Shown: positions 43,280 to 55,399, numbered from the stretch's first letter. The stretch is DNA of 64,000 nucleotides from Sinonovacula constricta (GCA_007844125.1 CM017558.1:27237478-27301477); one strand, 5' to 3'. Numbers and translations are program-made. The notes: generated from the sequence alone by a model not told the origin.

Positions 43280-43805
43280 TCAACTCTAAAGCCAGATATC
43301 AATTTACATTTATCTTTGTACAGTATACAACAAAAATAATAGTTATTCTTTGTGAAAAGAAAAATCAATGTCTCCTTCTTTTGCTGCTTAGTATCTTGTA
43401 CATTCAGGTCTTCATTTGTTGCTGATTGTCCTGCACATGCAGTTGGAAATTACTGCTAAGATGCCTACTTCTGACACTTTGATGGCTTAGGGGGATGTTG
43501 CGATGTTTGTCGGGCTGGTGAAGTCAATGACCTAAACGTGTCTAGTGTTAGCTTTCATATGAGTCAAATATGTTTCACCTTCTTCAGAAACATTAATACA
43601 AGAATGTTACCTTGGGGCTTTATCCAGTGTAACATATCTCTAAAAAGGCTTTTCTTTGTGAAACATATTACAATGCACTCCCTGGTTGACATATTCCTTA
43701 TGACCGGCATTTAATCATCCACAATAAATTATTAATATGTCCAGATTTTCTTAGTGGAAGCCAAGAATTTATTAATTGAAGTCTGTTAAGAACAAATTGA
43801 TAAGA
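43280..43805. other. No gene seen
   Basis: AT-rich sequence with no recognised feature. Confidence 0.3.
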
Positions 43806-43808
43806 AGT

Positions 43809-46515
43809 AACACAATAGTGTAGCTCCAGATCAACCTCTTACTTGGGGGTTTGGTGATCAGGATCGACACTATTTTTTGCAGTCTCTTAGATCAGGATCT
43901 ACACCTATTTATTGCAGTTTCTGAGATCAAGATCTACACTATTTATTGCAGTCTCTTAGATCAGGATCTACACCTATTTATTGCAGTCTCTGAGATCATG
44001 ACCTACACTATTTATTGCAGTCTTTGAGATCAGGATCTACACTATTTATTGCAGTCTCTGAGATCAGGATCTACACTATTTATTGCAGTCTCTGGGATCT
44101 GGTTCTACACTATTTATTGCAGTCTCAGAGATCATGCTCTACATTATTTAATGCAGCCTCTGAGATCAGGATCTACATTATTTATTGCAGACACTGAGAT
44201 CATGCTCTACATTATTTAATGCAGCCTCTGAGATCAGGATCTACATTATTTATTGCAGACACTGAGATCATGCTCTACACTATTTATTGCAGTCTCTGAG
44301 ATCAGGATCTACACTACTTATTGCAGTCTCAGAGATCATGCTCTACACTATTTATTGCAGTCTCTGAGATCAGGATCTACACTATTTAATGCAGTCTCTG
44401 AGATCAGGATCTACACTATTTAATGCCATCTTTGAGATCAGGACCTACACTATTTATTGCAGTCACTGAGATCAGGACCTACACTATTTATTGCAGTCTC
44501 TGAGAACATGTTCTACACTATTTATTGCAGTCTCAGAGATCATGCTCTACACTATTTATTGCAGTCTCTGAGATCAGGATCTACACTATTTAATGCAGCC
44601 TCTGAGATCAGGATCTACACTATTTATTGCCATCTTTGAGATCAGGACCTACACTATTTATTGCAGTCACTGAGATTAGGACCTACACTATTTATTGCAG
44701 TCTCTGAGAACATGTTCTACACTATTTATTGCAGTCTCAGAGATCATGCTCTACACTATTTATTGCAGTCTCAGAGATCATGCTCTACATTATTTAATGC
44801 AGTCTCTGAGATCAGGATCTACATTATTTATTGCAGTCACTGAGATCATGCTCTTCATTATTTAATGCAGTCTCTGAGATCAGGATTTACACTACTTATT
44901 GCAGTTTTAGAGATCATGCTCTACACTATTTAATGCAGTCTCTGAGATCATGATCTAGACTACTTATTGCAGTCTCTGAGAACATGTTCTACACTATTTA
45001 TTGCAGTCTCAGAGATCATGATCTACACTATTTAATGCAGTCTCTGAGATCATGATGTACACTATTTATTGCAGTATCTGAGATCATGCTCTACATTATT
45101 TAATGCAGCCTCTGAGATCAGGATCTACATTATTTATTGCAGTCACTGAGATCATGCTCTTCATTTTTTAATGCAGTCTCTGAGATCAAGATCTACACTA
45201 TTTATTGCAGTCTCTGAGATCAGGATCTACACTGTTTATTACAGTCTCTGAGAACAGGTTCTACACTATTTATTGCAGTCTCAGAGATCATGCTCTACAT
45301 TATTTAATGCAGTCTCTGAGAACAGGTTCTACACTATTTATTGCAGTCTCAGAGATCATGCTCTACACTATTTAATGCAGTCTCTGAGATCAGGATCTAC
45401 ATTATTTAATGCAGTCTCAGAGATCATGCTCTACATTATTTAATGCAGTCTCAGAGATCATGCTCTACATTATTTAATGCAGTCTCTGAGATCATGATGT
45501 ACACTATTTAATGCAGTCTCTGAGATCATGATGTACACTATTTATTGCAGTCTCTGAGATCAGGATCTACATTATTTAATGCAGTCTCAGAGATCATGCT
45601 CTACACTATTTAATGCAGTCTCTGAGATCATGATGTACACTATTTAATGCAGTCTCTGAGATCATGATGTACACTATTTAATGCAGTCTCTGAGATCATG
45701 CTCTACACTATTTAATGCAGTCTCTGAGATCATGATGTACACTATTTAATGCAGTCTCTGAGATCATGATGTACACTATTTAATGCAGTCTCTGAGATCA
45801 TGATGTACACTTTTTAATGCAGTCTCTGAGATCATGATCTACACTATTTATTGCAGTCTCTGAGATCAGGATCTACACTATTTATTTCAGGCTCTGAGAT
45901 ATGGATCTGCATTATTTATTGCAGTCACTGAGATCTGGATCTACACTATTTATTGCAGTCTCTGAGAATCAGGATCTACACTATATATTGTGGTCACTGA
46001 GATCAAGTTCTACACTATTTATTGCAGTCTCTGAGATCAGGATCTACACTATATATTGTGGTCACTGAGATCAAGTTCTTCACTATTTATTGCAGTCTGT
46101 GAGATCAGGATCTACACTATTTATTGCAGTCTGTGAGATCAGGATCTACACTATTTATTGCAGTCTGTGAGATCAGGATCTACACTATTTATTGCAGTCT
46201 CTTAGATCAGGACCTACATTATTTATTGCAGTCTGTGAGATCAGGATCTACACTATTTATTGCAGTCTCTTAGATCAGGACCTACACTATTTATTGCAGT
46301 CTCTGAGATCAGGATCTACACTATTTATTGCAGTCTCTGAGATCAGGACCTACACTATTTATTGAAGTCTCTGATATCAGGACCTACACTATTTATTGCA
46401 GTCTCTGATATCAGGACCTACACTATTTATTGCAGTCTCTGAGATCAGGATCTACACTATTTATTGCAGTCTCAGAGATCACGATCTACACTATTTATTG
46501 CAGTCTCTGCCAATA
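43809..46515. repeat. HP-derived minisatellite, 34-bp unit, about 78 copies, with founder HP at left edge
   Basis: A complete HP lies at 43809-43882 (ACACAATAGTGTAGCTCCAG, loop, TGATCAGGATCGACACTATT). Its outer right arm plus 3' flank (ATCAGGATCTACACTATTTA, TTGCAGTCTCTGAG) is then repeated for about 2.6 kb. Variant families are ATCAGGATCTACAC, ATCATGCTCTACA, ATCATGATGTACAC, GAACATGTTCTACAC, and TTTATTGCAG versus TTTAATGCAG. Runs of the same variant (for example 45480-45830) indicate local homogenisation. Confidence 0.95.
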
Positions 46516-46717
46516 AATATTGTTACCCAGTCATTGCAACATGATTGTAATTGTTATATAATAAGTTTTTTAATAACAATGAATAACCATAGTCTTAACA
46601 GGCTGTGTGTGCACATATGAATTAGCCCTTATATATAATTAAATTGTGTAAGCTTAATAACACAAAATCTTAAGATATATTCAAACGACATGCAAAAATT
46701 ACTTGAAACTATTGAAA

Positions 46718-46800
46718 TAAAAGTGCAGATCTAGATCCCAGCTGGCCAAACTGGCTCTACACTCTTGCCCAAGCTTTGTTCAATCATGCGTAGCAGAATT
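46718..46800. repeat. HP remnant
   Basis: AAAAGTGCAGATCTAGATCC and CTGGCTCTACACTCTTG are a decayed left and right arm around CCAGCTGGCCAAA. Confidence 0.4.
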
Positions 46801-47214
46801 GTAATGAACATATGTGGCAGGTCGGGACAAATTAACTCACTAATTAGACACCAATTGATTCACTAATTGATTTATGACTGGTCATTCACCTGGCCAGGTG
46901 AGGAGGGATGGACTGACCAGGTCACCTAGGTAACTGACCAACTGATTACAATGTCCAGTCAGAATCGCCCCCTGGTTTGGCCCATAAACTGCTGGACTGA
47001 CCAACATATTAAAATTTGAATTAGTCCCCAATTTCAAAAGCATCAATTTTGGGAATGATCCATCTCCATGTCAACCACCATAGTTTTAGCAATTGCTCCA
47101 CCTCAGACAAAAAAAGGCTGAATCTAATGTAAACAAAATCATATATGATTTATGTTATCTTTGATAAATTCAAATGTTCATAATTATTAGGATAATTGTT
47201 CGCACCGTCCTCCA

Positions 47215-47291
47215 TTACCTGACCAGGACTCCATGAGGTGAGCAGTCACAGGTGGTACAAGTCTGCAACATTACCACTCGGCCATAGGCTC
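47215..47291 (-). repeat. SINE-A head fragment
   Basis: Head complement: GACCAGGACTCCATGAGGTG, TTACCACTCGGCCATAGGC. No attached body. Confidence 0.5.
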
Positions 47292-47355
47292 CCATAATTC
47301 AGGAGAAAAATAGCAAAGAAAAGGTCTGCAGCTCACCCATAGTTTATTTGAGGAG

Positions 47356-47515
47356 TGTTTGTTTTTGTTTTTGAAATACATGGCAACAAGAAATTATGAT
47401 CATTATAGCTAGAAGGAGGAAAATCCCAAACAAATGTCTGGGTAGAACCACCGGTGCACCGCAGGTCAGCTGGAAGACTTTCTCACATTAAGTCCTTTGC
47501 CCCAAATGAGAAGTG
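47356..47515 (-). repeat. SINE-A body
   Basis: GAAATACATGGCAACAAGAA, GTCTGGGTAGAACCACCGGT, GCAGGTCAGCTGGAAGAC and TCACATTAAGTCCTTTGCCC, the 3' variant also seen at 23622. The head is absent. Confidence 0.65.
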
Positions 47516-47608
47516 TTGAGTAGCTATAAAGTATTTTGTTCAGCCGAAGGCAGGTTTCCTTTATTTGGTCACTTGGAGACAAAGGGAAGGATAAAAAGAA
47601 CAAGAGCT

Positions 47609-47893
47609 GGGATGGGATCAGATTTGCTGACATTTTTGCTGATACTGTGCAGCGACATTTCTATCATTATAGCACAGGGGCACTTATGAGGTGCCCAGGG
47701 ACTGAAATAGGTCAGTCCATTATACTGACACCATCGAATCCGGCCGTATGCTGTCCCCTTAGCCCCGAGCGTTAGGAGGGAAGCCACTACTGTAAACTTT
47801 AACGTCTCTGGATTGACCTGGCTAGGGTCTAAACCAGTGACTCAAGTTCCGCAAGCCGACACTCTTACCGCTTGAGCTATTGTGGCCAGTCAA
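47609..47893 (-). repeat. SINE-B, full length
   Basis: Plus strand GCTGGGATGGGATCAGATTT to the head complement at 47820-47893 (CTTACCGCTTGAGCTATTG). Box B is degraded (GGGTCTAAACCAGTGAC). Confidence 0.8.
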
Positions 47894-47899
47894 AGATCT

Positions 47900-48340
47900 G
47901 GACATTATTACATTTTCTGGGCTATTAATAGTGATAAAGGCTAACCTTTTAATAAACATAGCTGGAGTGGGGTTAGGCCAGCATGCTGATAGCCAATGTT
48001 GACTTTCAATCAGTTTATCAATTCATTATCAAAGATCATTCAGTTACAACTTAGATAAATATGTGTAATTATATGATATCTTTGTACAAATGATAAAATT
48101 TGGAAAATAAACACTGAAACAATGATTATTTTGCTTTTATAATTGATAACAATGTTTTATTTCTAAGTTGTAATAGTCATATATTGACAACTGTATCCAG
48201 CAAAGAGAGGTTGAGTGCAGTGGTTAGTTTTAGTTGGTAGGAGATCACTCTGTTTGGGTTTGAGTCCATAGAATGGCTTCACGTTCTTCCGCCAAGGTCA
48301 CATTGGTGCCCAACTTTAATGACCCAGGGTCGTTACAGTA
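47900..48340. other. No gene seen
   Basis: AT-rich sequence with no recognised feature. Confidence 0.3.
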
Positions 48341-48345
48341 CAAGT

Positions 48346-48815
48346 TATTAAAGGTGGTATCAGACAATGTGGACCAAAAATATTTTCATAACATCTTACT
48401 AAACCATTGTTACATGAACAGATCTGGAAACATGTTGTTTATTGATGTCCTACACCTGTTTGAAAAGTGAACCATAATGTCACAATCCTCAATACAAACA
48501 TGTATTTCCTACCTGTGCCATGCTGCACAGTTAGCTATTTTTTAAACTAAGAAAACCATATGACCACTTATGTTTAAGCTCAGCCACGTCATTCACTGTG
48601 ACATTGATGTCTATTTTTAGCAGGAATCACAATCGTTCTTATTATAGATTTGAAAAGAATGAACATTTTAAGTGTTGATTAACGAGTTTTACTGCAGTAA
48701 ACTTGAGATACCGCTGAAAATCATCTAAGCTTAGACTAAAGTATGATTTCTTTCTGAAGAAATTATGCACAAATACCCCAAACAGAGGTCAGATATGATA
48801 CATGATATTATATGT
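48346..48815 (+). repeat. MITE-T copy
   Basis: TTAA-AGGTGGTATCAGACAATG at the left and the full internal series. The right terminus is lost after CAAACAGAGGTCAGATATGA. Confidence 0.75.
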
Positions 48816-49385
48816 TAATTAGCTGATCAATATTTTACATGACATCAGCTGATTATCAATATGATTGTTTACATTTACGTAATGTAACATGAAGTCACTG
48901 TGTTCCATTTGATAACTAGTACTTTTGTTGCTGTAAGATCCTTTTGGTGCTACTACCACAACCATATACATTTTTATCATCACAAAAGATTGAATTTTAA
49001 CCATATGCAAAAAAATAAAAATGAAAAATGTTGAACATAAGAATGGAATTCAAAAAGCCTGGCTCAGCTGTAACAGATACTATGACAGCGTAGGTTAAAC
49101 GTCTCTCAGGGAAAACCTTTTTAAGAATAGTCCATACCAAATTCATAGTCCTTCATAGATAAGATAACATATGATACTATGTGAGGTAACAATATCCTGA
49201 GAAAGCTGCTACCTTGTTTAATGTAGCAGCAGTCAATATGACCTCTGTTGTAGACCCCCTAAAGATCTCTCATCTCCTTATGACCTTTGTCGTTGACCTC
49301 CTGAAGATCTATATCTTATTTTCCCATCTGCCCATATAGGCAATGATAGCTGTGGTAATATCACAGAAATGACCTATTTGTCCAA
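48816..49385. other. No gene seen
   Basis: AT-rich; contains a degenerate duplicated block (GACCTCTGTTGTAGACCCCCT versus GACCTTTGTCGTTGACCTCCT) near 49240-49300. Confidence 0.3.
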
Positions 49386-49386
49386 A

Positions 49387-50623
49387 TCTTAAAGGTAGTA
49401 GCCAATAGTTTGCCTATATCAAATAGGAGGAACAATATCCTACCCTTATTAAGGAATTTGGGGCATAATTTCTGCATGAATTTGCACTTTAATCTAAGTG
49501 AGATATGTAAGTAAAAAGTCTTCACAAAAGCAATTTAAAAACACTGGAGGTTCAGTCCACTAGGCTGGCAATACTTTCTGGAGAGGACAAAATTTTACCA
49601 GACCAGTTTGATTTTAGCAATTTGACACAAAAGGCTGGTAAGCTAACTGAGGTGTTGCAAGTGGTTGGGATCAGCAAAAGGCTGTAAGGCATTGTTTACT
49701 TTAGTATACATGTTTTCATAATAATTCAGATTTTTTTTTAAAAATGTGGCTGAAAATTCTTGTGGACCATCGTCCCATTTAAATTTAATGGACCAACAGA
49801 GATTTTGATGAACTCCGGCCACGGTCCATCAGGTTTTGTCGAAGACTTATACAAGATTTTAAATGCTACCATAATTGTTAAGACAGTACAAATCTTAAAA
49901 GAAAAATCTCTAAATGTTCATTCTTTTAATATCTATAAATAGCCTGATTGGGTTTCTACTAAATAGATCTCGACATAAAAGCAGATTAGCCTTATGACGA
50001 TATAACGAGATCCCCAAAGTAAGTAGTCACATAGTTTTCTTAGTTAAAAAATAGCTACCAGTAAATGTGCAGTGTCGTTAAGATAGGAAATACGTGCTTG
50101 TAACGTTGATTGAATGGGGTACATTGGTAAACCGGAAACTGTCTCCCTTGTTAGTTAATATCCGAAATATTCCAGACAGTAGGTAGGTCCTTGTAGTTGA
50201 AATTCTTGGACTTTATCGCCTGTACTTTTGTAGATATTGCAATTACAATCAGTGCAATTTCTTACTTTTGGATAAATATAAGATTAAAATTAATTTAAAT
50301 ACTTAAAGAGATATGTTATTTAAAAAAGAAAATGAAAATGTTTTTTGATGATGGTTAACCTGGGTATCAGAAGAAAGGCAGAAAGGTCAACATACACTCC
50401 ATAGAGCACAAGCATAAAAACCGAGTAAAACAAATGAAAGGACCTACTTGCATGAAGGGATTATTCAGGGGAGACTCTTCATTAATGTCTCTCATTGTTG
50501 TGCTTTATTCCAACAGATGTAGGACAACAATAAGCAGCATTTCATAGAAAAAAAAATTCTTTAAGTTGTTTGAGAAATGTTTGTTTAGTCCAGACATGTC
50601 AGATAACCATCTTTAAAGTGACC
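49387..50623 (-). repeat. MITE-T, interrupted twice
   Basis: Left TTAA-AGGTAGTAGCCAATAG and right GTCAGATAACCATCT-TTAA bound a minus-oriented copy stretched to 1.2 kb. A REP-R copy occupies 49540-49850. About 390 bp of other sequence occupies about 50125-50515 and has its own inverted words (GTAGGTAGGTCCTT and AAGGACCTACTT). Confidence 0.65.
49540..49850 (+). repeat. REP-R copy 2, inside MITE-T
   Basis: CACTGGAGGTTCAGTCCACT, GGCAATACTTTCTGGAGAGG, AAAGGCTGTAAGGCATTG, AATTTAATGGACCAACAGAG, CGGTCCATCAGGTTTTGTC. The same order and length as 40212-40535 give approximate element limits. Confidence 0.65.
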
Positions 50624-50679
50624 CTTTCGAATTTGGCTTAAAACTACATTTATAAAGAATTTAACAGTTTTATAAACAA

Positions 50680-50925
50680 ACTTCGTCTGTAATCGGTAGA
50701 GCATCGGCTTCAGGTACTGGAGGCCCCGGGTTCGATCCCGGACCGTGAGATACCAAAGTCGTAGAAAATGGTAGTGGTAAAGCTCCCTTGCTAATGCTCA
50801 AGCAAATATAAGGGTAGTTACAGAACTGGCTGGCCCAGTGTCAGGATAATATGACTGGGTTTGGTATTATGCCACGTGTTTACGGCATGCTATGCATTGT
50901 TAAAGCAGCACTATATCTGCCTAAT
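50680..50925 (+). repeat. SINE-C, 3'-truncated
   Basis: A good head (TAATCGGTAGAGCATCGGC box A; CCGGGTTCGATCCCGG box B), then CAAAGTCGTAGAAAATGG, GCTCAAGCAAATATAAGGG, GTGTCAGGATAATATGACTG and GCAGCACTATATCTGCC. It stops before the tail. Confidence 0.85.
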
Positions 50926-51369
50926 ACTGATGTAGGGAAAATTAACCCAGTCAACCATCAAACAACTCCCCTTGGAGTAGCAACTACTTCTTTCATCCCC
51001 AGACTGAATGGTGTAAAGTTGCAAGATCTGGGCTCATAATGACACTGATTCAGTTACAATTTACAGCCACCTGATCTGGGTCACTGATTAAATAATTGAC
51101 CCATATTTGTGGTGTATACAGTGGCTACCAATTAGCCAGCCTAATTGAATGCTTAATTGCCTCAGTAAGACTTGCTTATTAAATCTGCCTGACTGAATTT
51201 TAAATTAGAGATAAAATATGACCCAGTGGTAAGTTCAGTCAGCTGCAGCTGAGTATTGTCTTCATGTTGCATTGTTGTTTTATGTCTTTAGGTCCCATAA
51301 AAGGTTGACAAATGCACATGTATTGACTGAATTTGAAGATAAAAAATGTTTTGTTTTTAAAAAGCTTGT

Positions 51370-51623
51370 TTAATTATTGGGTTTAGCATCCTGCCAGCAG
51401 TATTTAAGTTACCTGTGGATGGTGTCCACTTGAAGAAGATATAGTGCTGCCTTTACTATGTATAGCATGCCAAGAACACCTGGCATGATACAATACCCAG
51501 TCACATTATTCTGACACCGTCCATACCAATTGATTGAAGTACTCTACCAAGACTCGAACTCACTAGTTGAGGGACTGAGGCGTAACAAGTTAGCGACTAA
51601 CTGCTCAGCCACTGGCACCCCTT
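51370..51623 (-). repeat. chimeric SINE: SINE-C body with SINE-A head
   Basis: 51370-51525 is the SINE-C 3' body (ATTGGGTTTAGCATCC, GATATAGTGCTGCCTTTACT, CACATTATTCTGACACC). Instead of the SINE-C head it then passes to 51540-51623, a SINE-A head complement (AAGACTCGAACTCACTAG, TAACTGCTCAGCCACTGGCA). Confidence 0.65.
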
Positions 51624-51649
51624 CTGAAATCTGATCTCCCTACATCTTC

Positions 51650-52235
51650 ATGCATAGGTGAAAAAATATTTTTTTGTGACCTACTAGCAAATAAAGAAAA
51701 TCCTAATCTGACAGCTCAAAGCAGGTGCTAGCCAATCTTGATATAATCTATTTGCCTTAGCCCGACCAGTTTGTGCTGAGCAGGCTAAATACTTAATTGA
51801 GAGTTGAGTTCTAATGGTATAAACAACTAAGTGAATACCAGCTGTTTAACAACATTACATGGGTAAAACTTGCCCTTATTTCAGTATTTGTTGATGTACT
51901 AAATAGGACTTCTACAAAATAAACATTTTTTTACATCTTTTTTCAAATAAACATCAATAGTAGAACATACATGTGCAATTAAAAAAAATCCATTGATGCC
52001 TTCTGAATTAACTGCACTTTATATAAACTGTATATACATTTTGTTTAAGTCATTCCATGCATTCTGTACATACAATCAATGTAGCAGGTGCAGGTTGTTT
52101 TTGCATTTATACCTATGGCTATTGAAGGGTTCTTCCACCTATAAATGACGGTCTGTGGTACTGCAGGTATGTAAGTAAGGAAGTGCAGATTAACCCTGCA
52201 GGAATGTCAACCACTAGGCCTCTTAACTCTTAGAC
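51650..52235. other. No gene seen
   Basis: Contains one copy (51765-51795, AGCCCGACCAGTTTGTGCTG) of a short dispersed word also present at about 29335 and 31075. Nothing else is recognised. Confidence 0.3.
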
Positions 52236-52239
52236 TGCT

Positions 52240-52335
52240 GACTAGGAATTAATCAGGCTTAGATAAATAGTGCATATCCAGATCTTGGAATCTGTCTGAT
52301 CAGGATCTACATTTTCTACAGTCACTTGCAATTGT
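52240..52335. repeat. HP hairpin element, complete
   Basis: Left arm GATAAATAGTGCATATCCAG, loop ATCTTGGAATCTG, right arm TCTGATCAGGATCTACATTT, 3' flank CTACAGTCACTTGCAATTG. Unexpanded. Confidence 0.7.
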
Positions 52336-52340
52336 TACTT

Positions 52341-52648
52341 TTGTTTATTGGATTTATAGTCCCACCAACAGTATTTCAGTTATCTGGAGACAGTGTCCAC
52401 TTGAAGCAGATATAGTGCTGCCTTCACTGTGCATAGTAATCCGTGAACACTGGGCATGATACTACAACCGCTCACATTACCCTGACAACGGGCCAACCAG
52501 TCGTGGAACTACCCTTATATTTGCTTGAGCGTTAGCAAGAGGGCTCTACCAATACCATTTTTTAAAACTCTGGTATGTCGCGGCCCGTGTTCGAACCCTG
52601 GGCCTCCTGTACATGGAGCTGATGCTCTACCGATTGCGCTATCAGCTT
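52341..52648 (-). repeat. SINE-C, full length
   Basis: Plus strand TTTATTGGATTTATAGTCCC, family body, and the head complement at 52580-52648 (TGTTCGAACCCTGGGCC; GCTCTACCGATTGCGCTATC). It lies within 10 bp of the HP copy's 3' flank. Confidence 0.85.
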
Positions 52649-52796
52649 GTTACATTTGCATGATATTGTTAAAAAATTATTAAAATGTTTCGGTTATAAA
52701 TGAAGGTTGCAGGTGAAGTGTTAAAACCTTAAAAGCCCTATTTTACAGAGCTCATTTTACATTTTATTGATTCTTATTTGTTTACACATATTTCTA

Positions 52797-52880
52797 GAGA
52801 CTCAGCAGCGAATAGTGCAGACCCTGATCTGAGGGCACATCCTGATCTGGATCTACATTATTTGCCTCCAATTTACACGA
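52797..52880. repeat. HP hairpin element, near-complete palindrome
   Basis: GCAGCGAATAGTGCAGACCC, loop GATCTGAGGGCACATCC, then TGATCTGGATCTACATTATT and TGCC. Arms pair over more than 20 bp. Confidence 0.65.
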
Positions 52881-53324
52881 TAGACTTAGACTATAGAAAC
52901 TTAGCAGTCGTCCGCCACAATATTTATCAGCTGTGCTGAAACTATTTATATCACTTGTTTCAACAACTGACAACTAAAGGTGGCATTCCACAGCCTGTGT
53001 TTACATTTGGAACATCCCCTAAGATAATATTAGACTGCATAGTGACATTAGAATATGTCATAGTTTATGCTACCTTGTGAAATGCCACACTATTACAAAC
53101 TCTAGACTTTATTGTGTTTATTCAGAACCTATTAGTATTTTTCTATCTATGGCAGTTTCTCCTTCTAATTCGCCATTCCCAGCTTATCTGGTCAGTGTAT
53201 GTTTCGATTTATTTGTCTGAGTGATTTTCACTTTTTATTTCAGTTATGTGTCCAGTTATGATTGGATTTAGCTGTCATTATAAAACAAAGAGTAACTACA
53301 AGATAATATTTTTGTTTTGTTTTT

Positions 53325-53546
53325 TGTTACCACACACAACCAGAATTAAGGTCATATTGGCGAGGCGACGTCCAGTTAATCATTGGTGGAGGAAGACCCC
53401 CAAGATGTATGCCTTGGTAGAACCACCGGCGCACTGAAGATCAGCTGGAAGATCAGCTGACATAGAAGTTCTGCCCTGCCTGGGACTCAAACCCACGTGG
53501 TGTGGAGTTACAAGTCAGCGTCTAACCGCTCAGCTACAGGCACCCC
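53325..53546 (-). repeat. SINE-A, full length
   Basis: Plus strand: tail complement GTTTTTTGTTACCACACAC, then AAGGTCATATTGGCG, GACGTCCAGTTAATCATTGG, GGTAGAACCACCGGCGCAC and the head complement GGGACTCAAACCCACGTGG, CCGCTCAGCTACAGGCACCC. Confidence 0.85.
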
Positions 53547-53569
53547 AACAAGACGTTATAAATGCAGCA

Positions 53570-53765
53570 CAGCCAACAGTGACCATAATGCCCATGGCAG
53601 AGCTCTTGAAGTGGCCATCTCCCCAACTTCTTACCATTTTGCTCATGCTCTCCTGTTGCTGTCTTCCTACTGACATGGGCTATGGTGGTTCTTAACATGA
53701 CAACTGTCTGAGGTATTTCTCCATCCAAATCAGCTTAATGTCACCAATATGTCCTTGTATTTAAG
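53570..53765 (+). repeat. SINE-A, very divergent
   Basis: GTGGTTCTTAACATGACAAC, TGAGGTATTTCTCCATCC and AATGTCACCAATATGTCC in family order. The head is unrecognisable. Confidence 0.4.
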
Positions 53766-54339
53766 AGTGATGCATAAATAAATGTGAAAAAAATATTTAT
53801 GAAAAAATAAATACCACACTCAGGCAGTGTTTGGCATGGAATTATTATCAAATTATTAGGGACAAGTATATGATAATGCGATAGCAGGCCAAGTCAGGGG
53901 CTGATCCAGAATTTGGTGTTGGATGGGAGGTGGATGGTAGGAGTCAAAATCCATTCAACTTTATCGCAGTAAATACTAGATGTATAAACACAGTAAGGGA
54001 CTCTACCTTTGACCTAAGTGGTCAACAGACAAAATTTACTTTAAAAACATTAGTATTTTTTAAGCTTACATGTAAGTGTTTTCAAAACTCTACTCTTTTT
54101 ACCTGAATGGTGGTTGGGGATGCATCCCCACCCACTGGATCCATCCCTGGTATGTAGTTATTATCAAATTATTATGAACAAGTATATGGTAATATGATAG
54201 AGGGCTAGATATTTAGAGTCCAGCCTGACCTTAGAGCAGTTTCCCTATTCTGGTCACAGTCAAAGGGTGAAATGGTCACACACATTATGCTAGCCCAGTC
54301 AGTCAGAAGAAGTTCAAAGCTCAATTGACCAGATGATGA

Positions 54340-55395
54340 GATTAACTTATTGAAGTGGCTGTGCCTCCCCCTGAGACTGTTCTGAGCCCACTGGGTTTCA
54401 AGTTGGAAAACTATGAGTGCCTCCCCCTGAGACTGTTCTGAGCCCACTGGGTTTCAAGTTGGAAAACTATGAGTGCCTCCCCCTGAGACTGTTCTGAGCC
54501 CACTGGGTTTCAAGTTGGAAAACTATGAGTGCCTCCCCCTGAGACTATTCTGAGCCCACTGGGTTTCAAGTTGGAAAACTATGAGTGCCTCCCCCTGAGA
54601 CTGTTCTGAGCCCACTGGGTTTCAAGTTGGAAAACTATGAGTGCCTCCCCCTGAGACTGTTCTGAGCCCACTGGGTTTCAAGTTGGAAAACTATGAGTGC
54701 CTCCCCCTGAGACTGTTCTGAGCCCACTGGGTTTCAAGTTGGAAAACTATGAGTGCCTCCCCCTGAGACTGTTCTGAGCCCACTGGGTTTCAAGTTGGAA
54801 AACTATGAGTGGAGGCAGTTCTGAGCTCACTGGGTTTGAAGTTGTAAAACTTTGAGTGCCTCCCCCTGAGACTGTTCTGAGCCCACTGGGTTTCAAGTTG
54901 GAAAACTATGAGTGGAGGCAGTTCTGAGCTCACTGGGTTTGAAGTTGTAAAACTTTGAGTGCCTCCCCCTGAGACTGTTCTGAGCCCTTGGGTTTCAAGT
55001 TGGAAAACTATGAGTGGAGGCAGTTCTGAGCTCACTGGGTTTGAAGTTGTAAAACTTTGAGTGCCTCCCCCTGAGACTGTTCTGAGCCCTTGGGTTTCAA
55101 GTTGGAAAACTATGAGTGGAGGCAGTTCTGAGCTCACTGGGTTTGAAGTTGTAAAACTTTGAGTGCCTCCCCCTGAGACTGTTCTGAGCCCACTGGGTTT
55201 CAAGTTGAAAAAAATATGAGTGGAGGCAGTTCTGAGCTCACTGGGTTTGAAGTTGTAAAACTTTGAGTGCCTCCCTCTGAGACTGTTCTGAGCCCACTGG
55301 GTTTCAAGTTGGAAAACTATGAGTGGAGGCAGTTCTGAGCTCACTGGGTCTGAAGTTGTAAAACTTTGAATGCCTCCCCCTGAGGCAGTTCTGTG
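54340..55395. repeat. minisatellite with 56-bp monomers passing into 103-bp dimers
   Basis: 54360-54810 holds about eight nearly identical 56-bp units (GAGTGCCTCCCCCTGAGACT, GTTCTGAGCCCACTGGGTTT, CAAGTTGGAAAACTAT). From 54810 the unit alternates with a 47-bp relative (GAGTGGAGGCAGTTCTGAGC, TCACTGGGTTTGAAGTTGTA), giving a 103-bp higher-order unit repeated about five times. A minus frame at 54790-55344 stays open through the dimers but is purely repetitive. Confidence 0.95.
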
Positions 55396-55399
55396 CCCA

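Noticed and set aside
44015..46620. Several 60-74-codon frames in the 34-bp array
   Set aside because: Tandem-repeat artefacts of the HP-derived array.
52797..52880. microRNA precursor
   Set aside because: The hairpin belongs to a repetitive family with decaying arms; no sign of a conserved mature strand. Small-RNA data could reopen this.
54790..55344. 184-codon minus-strand frame
   Set aside because: It lies wholly in the 103-bp/56-bp array and repeats with it; no domain.
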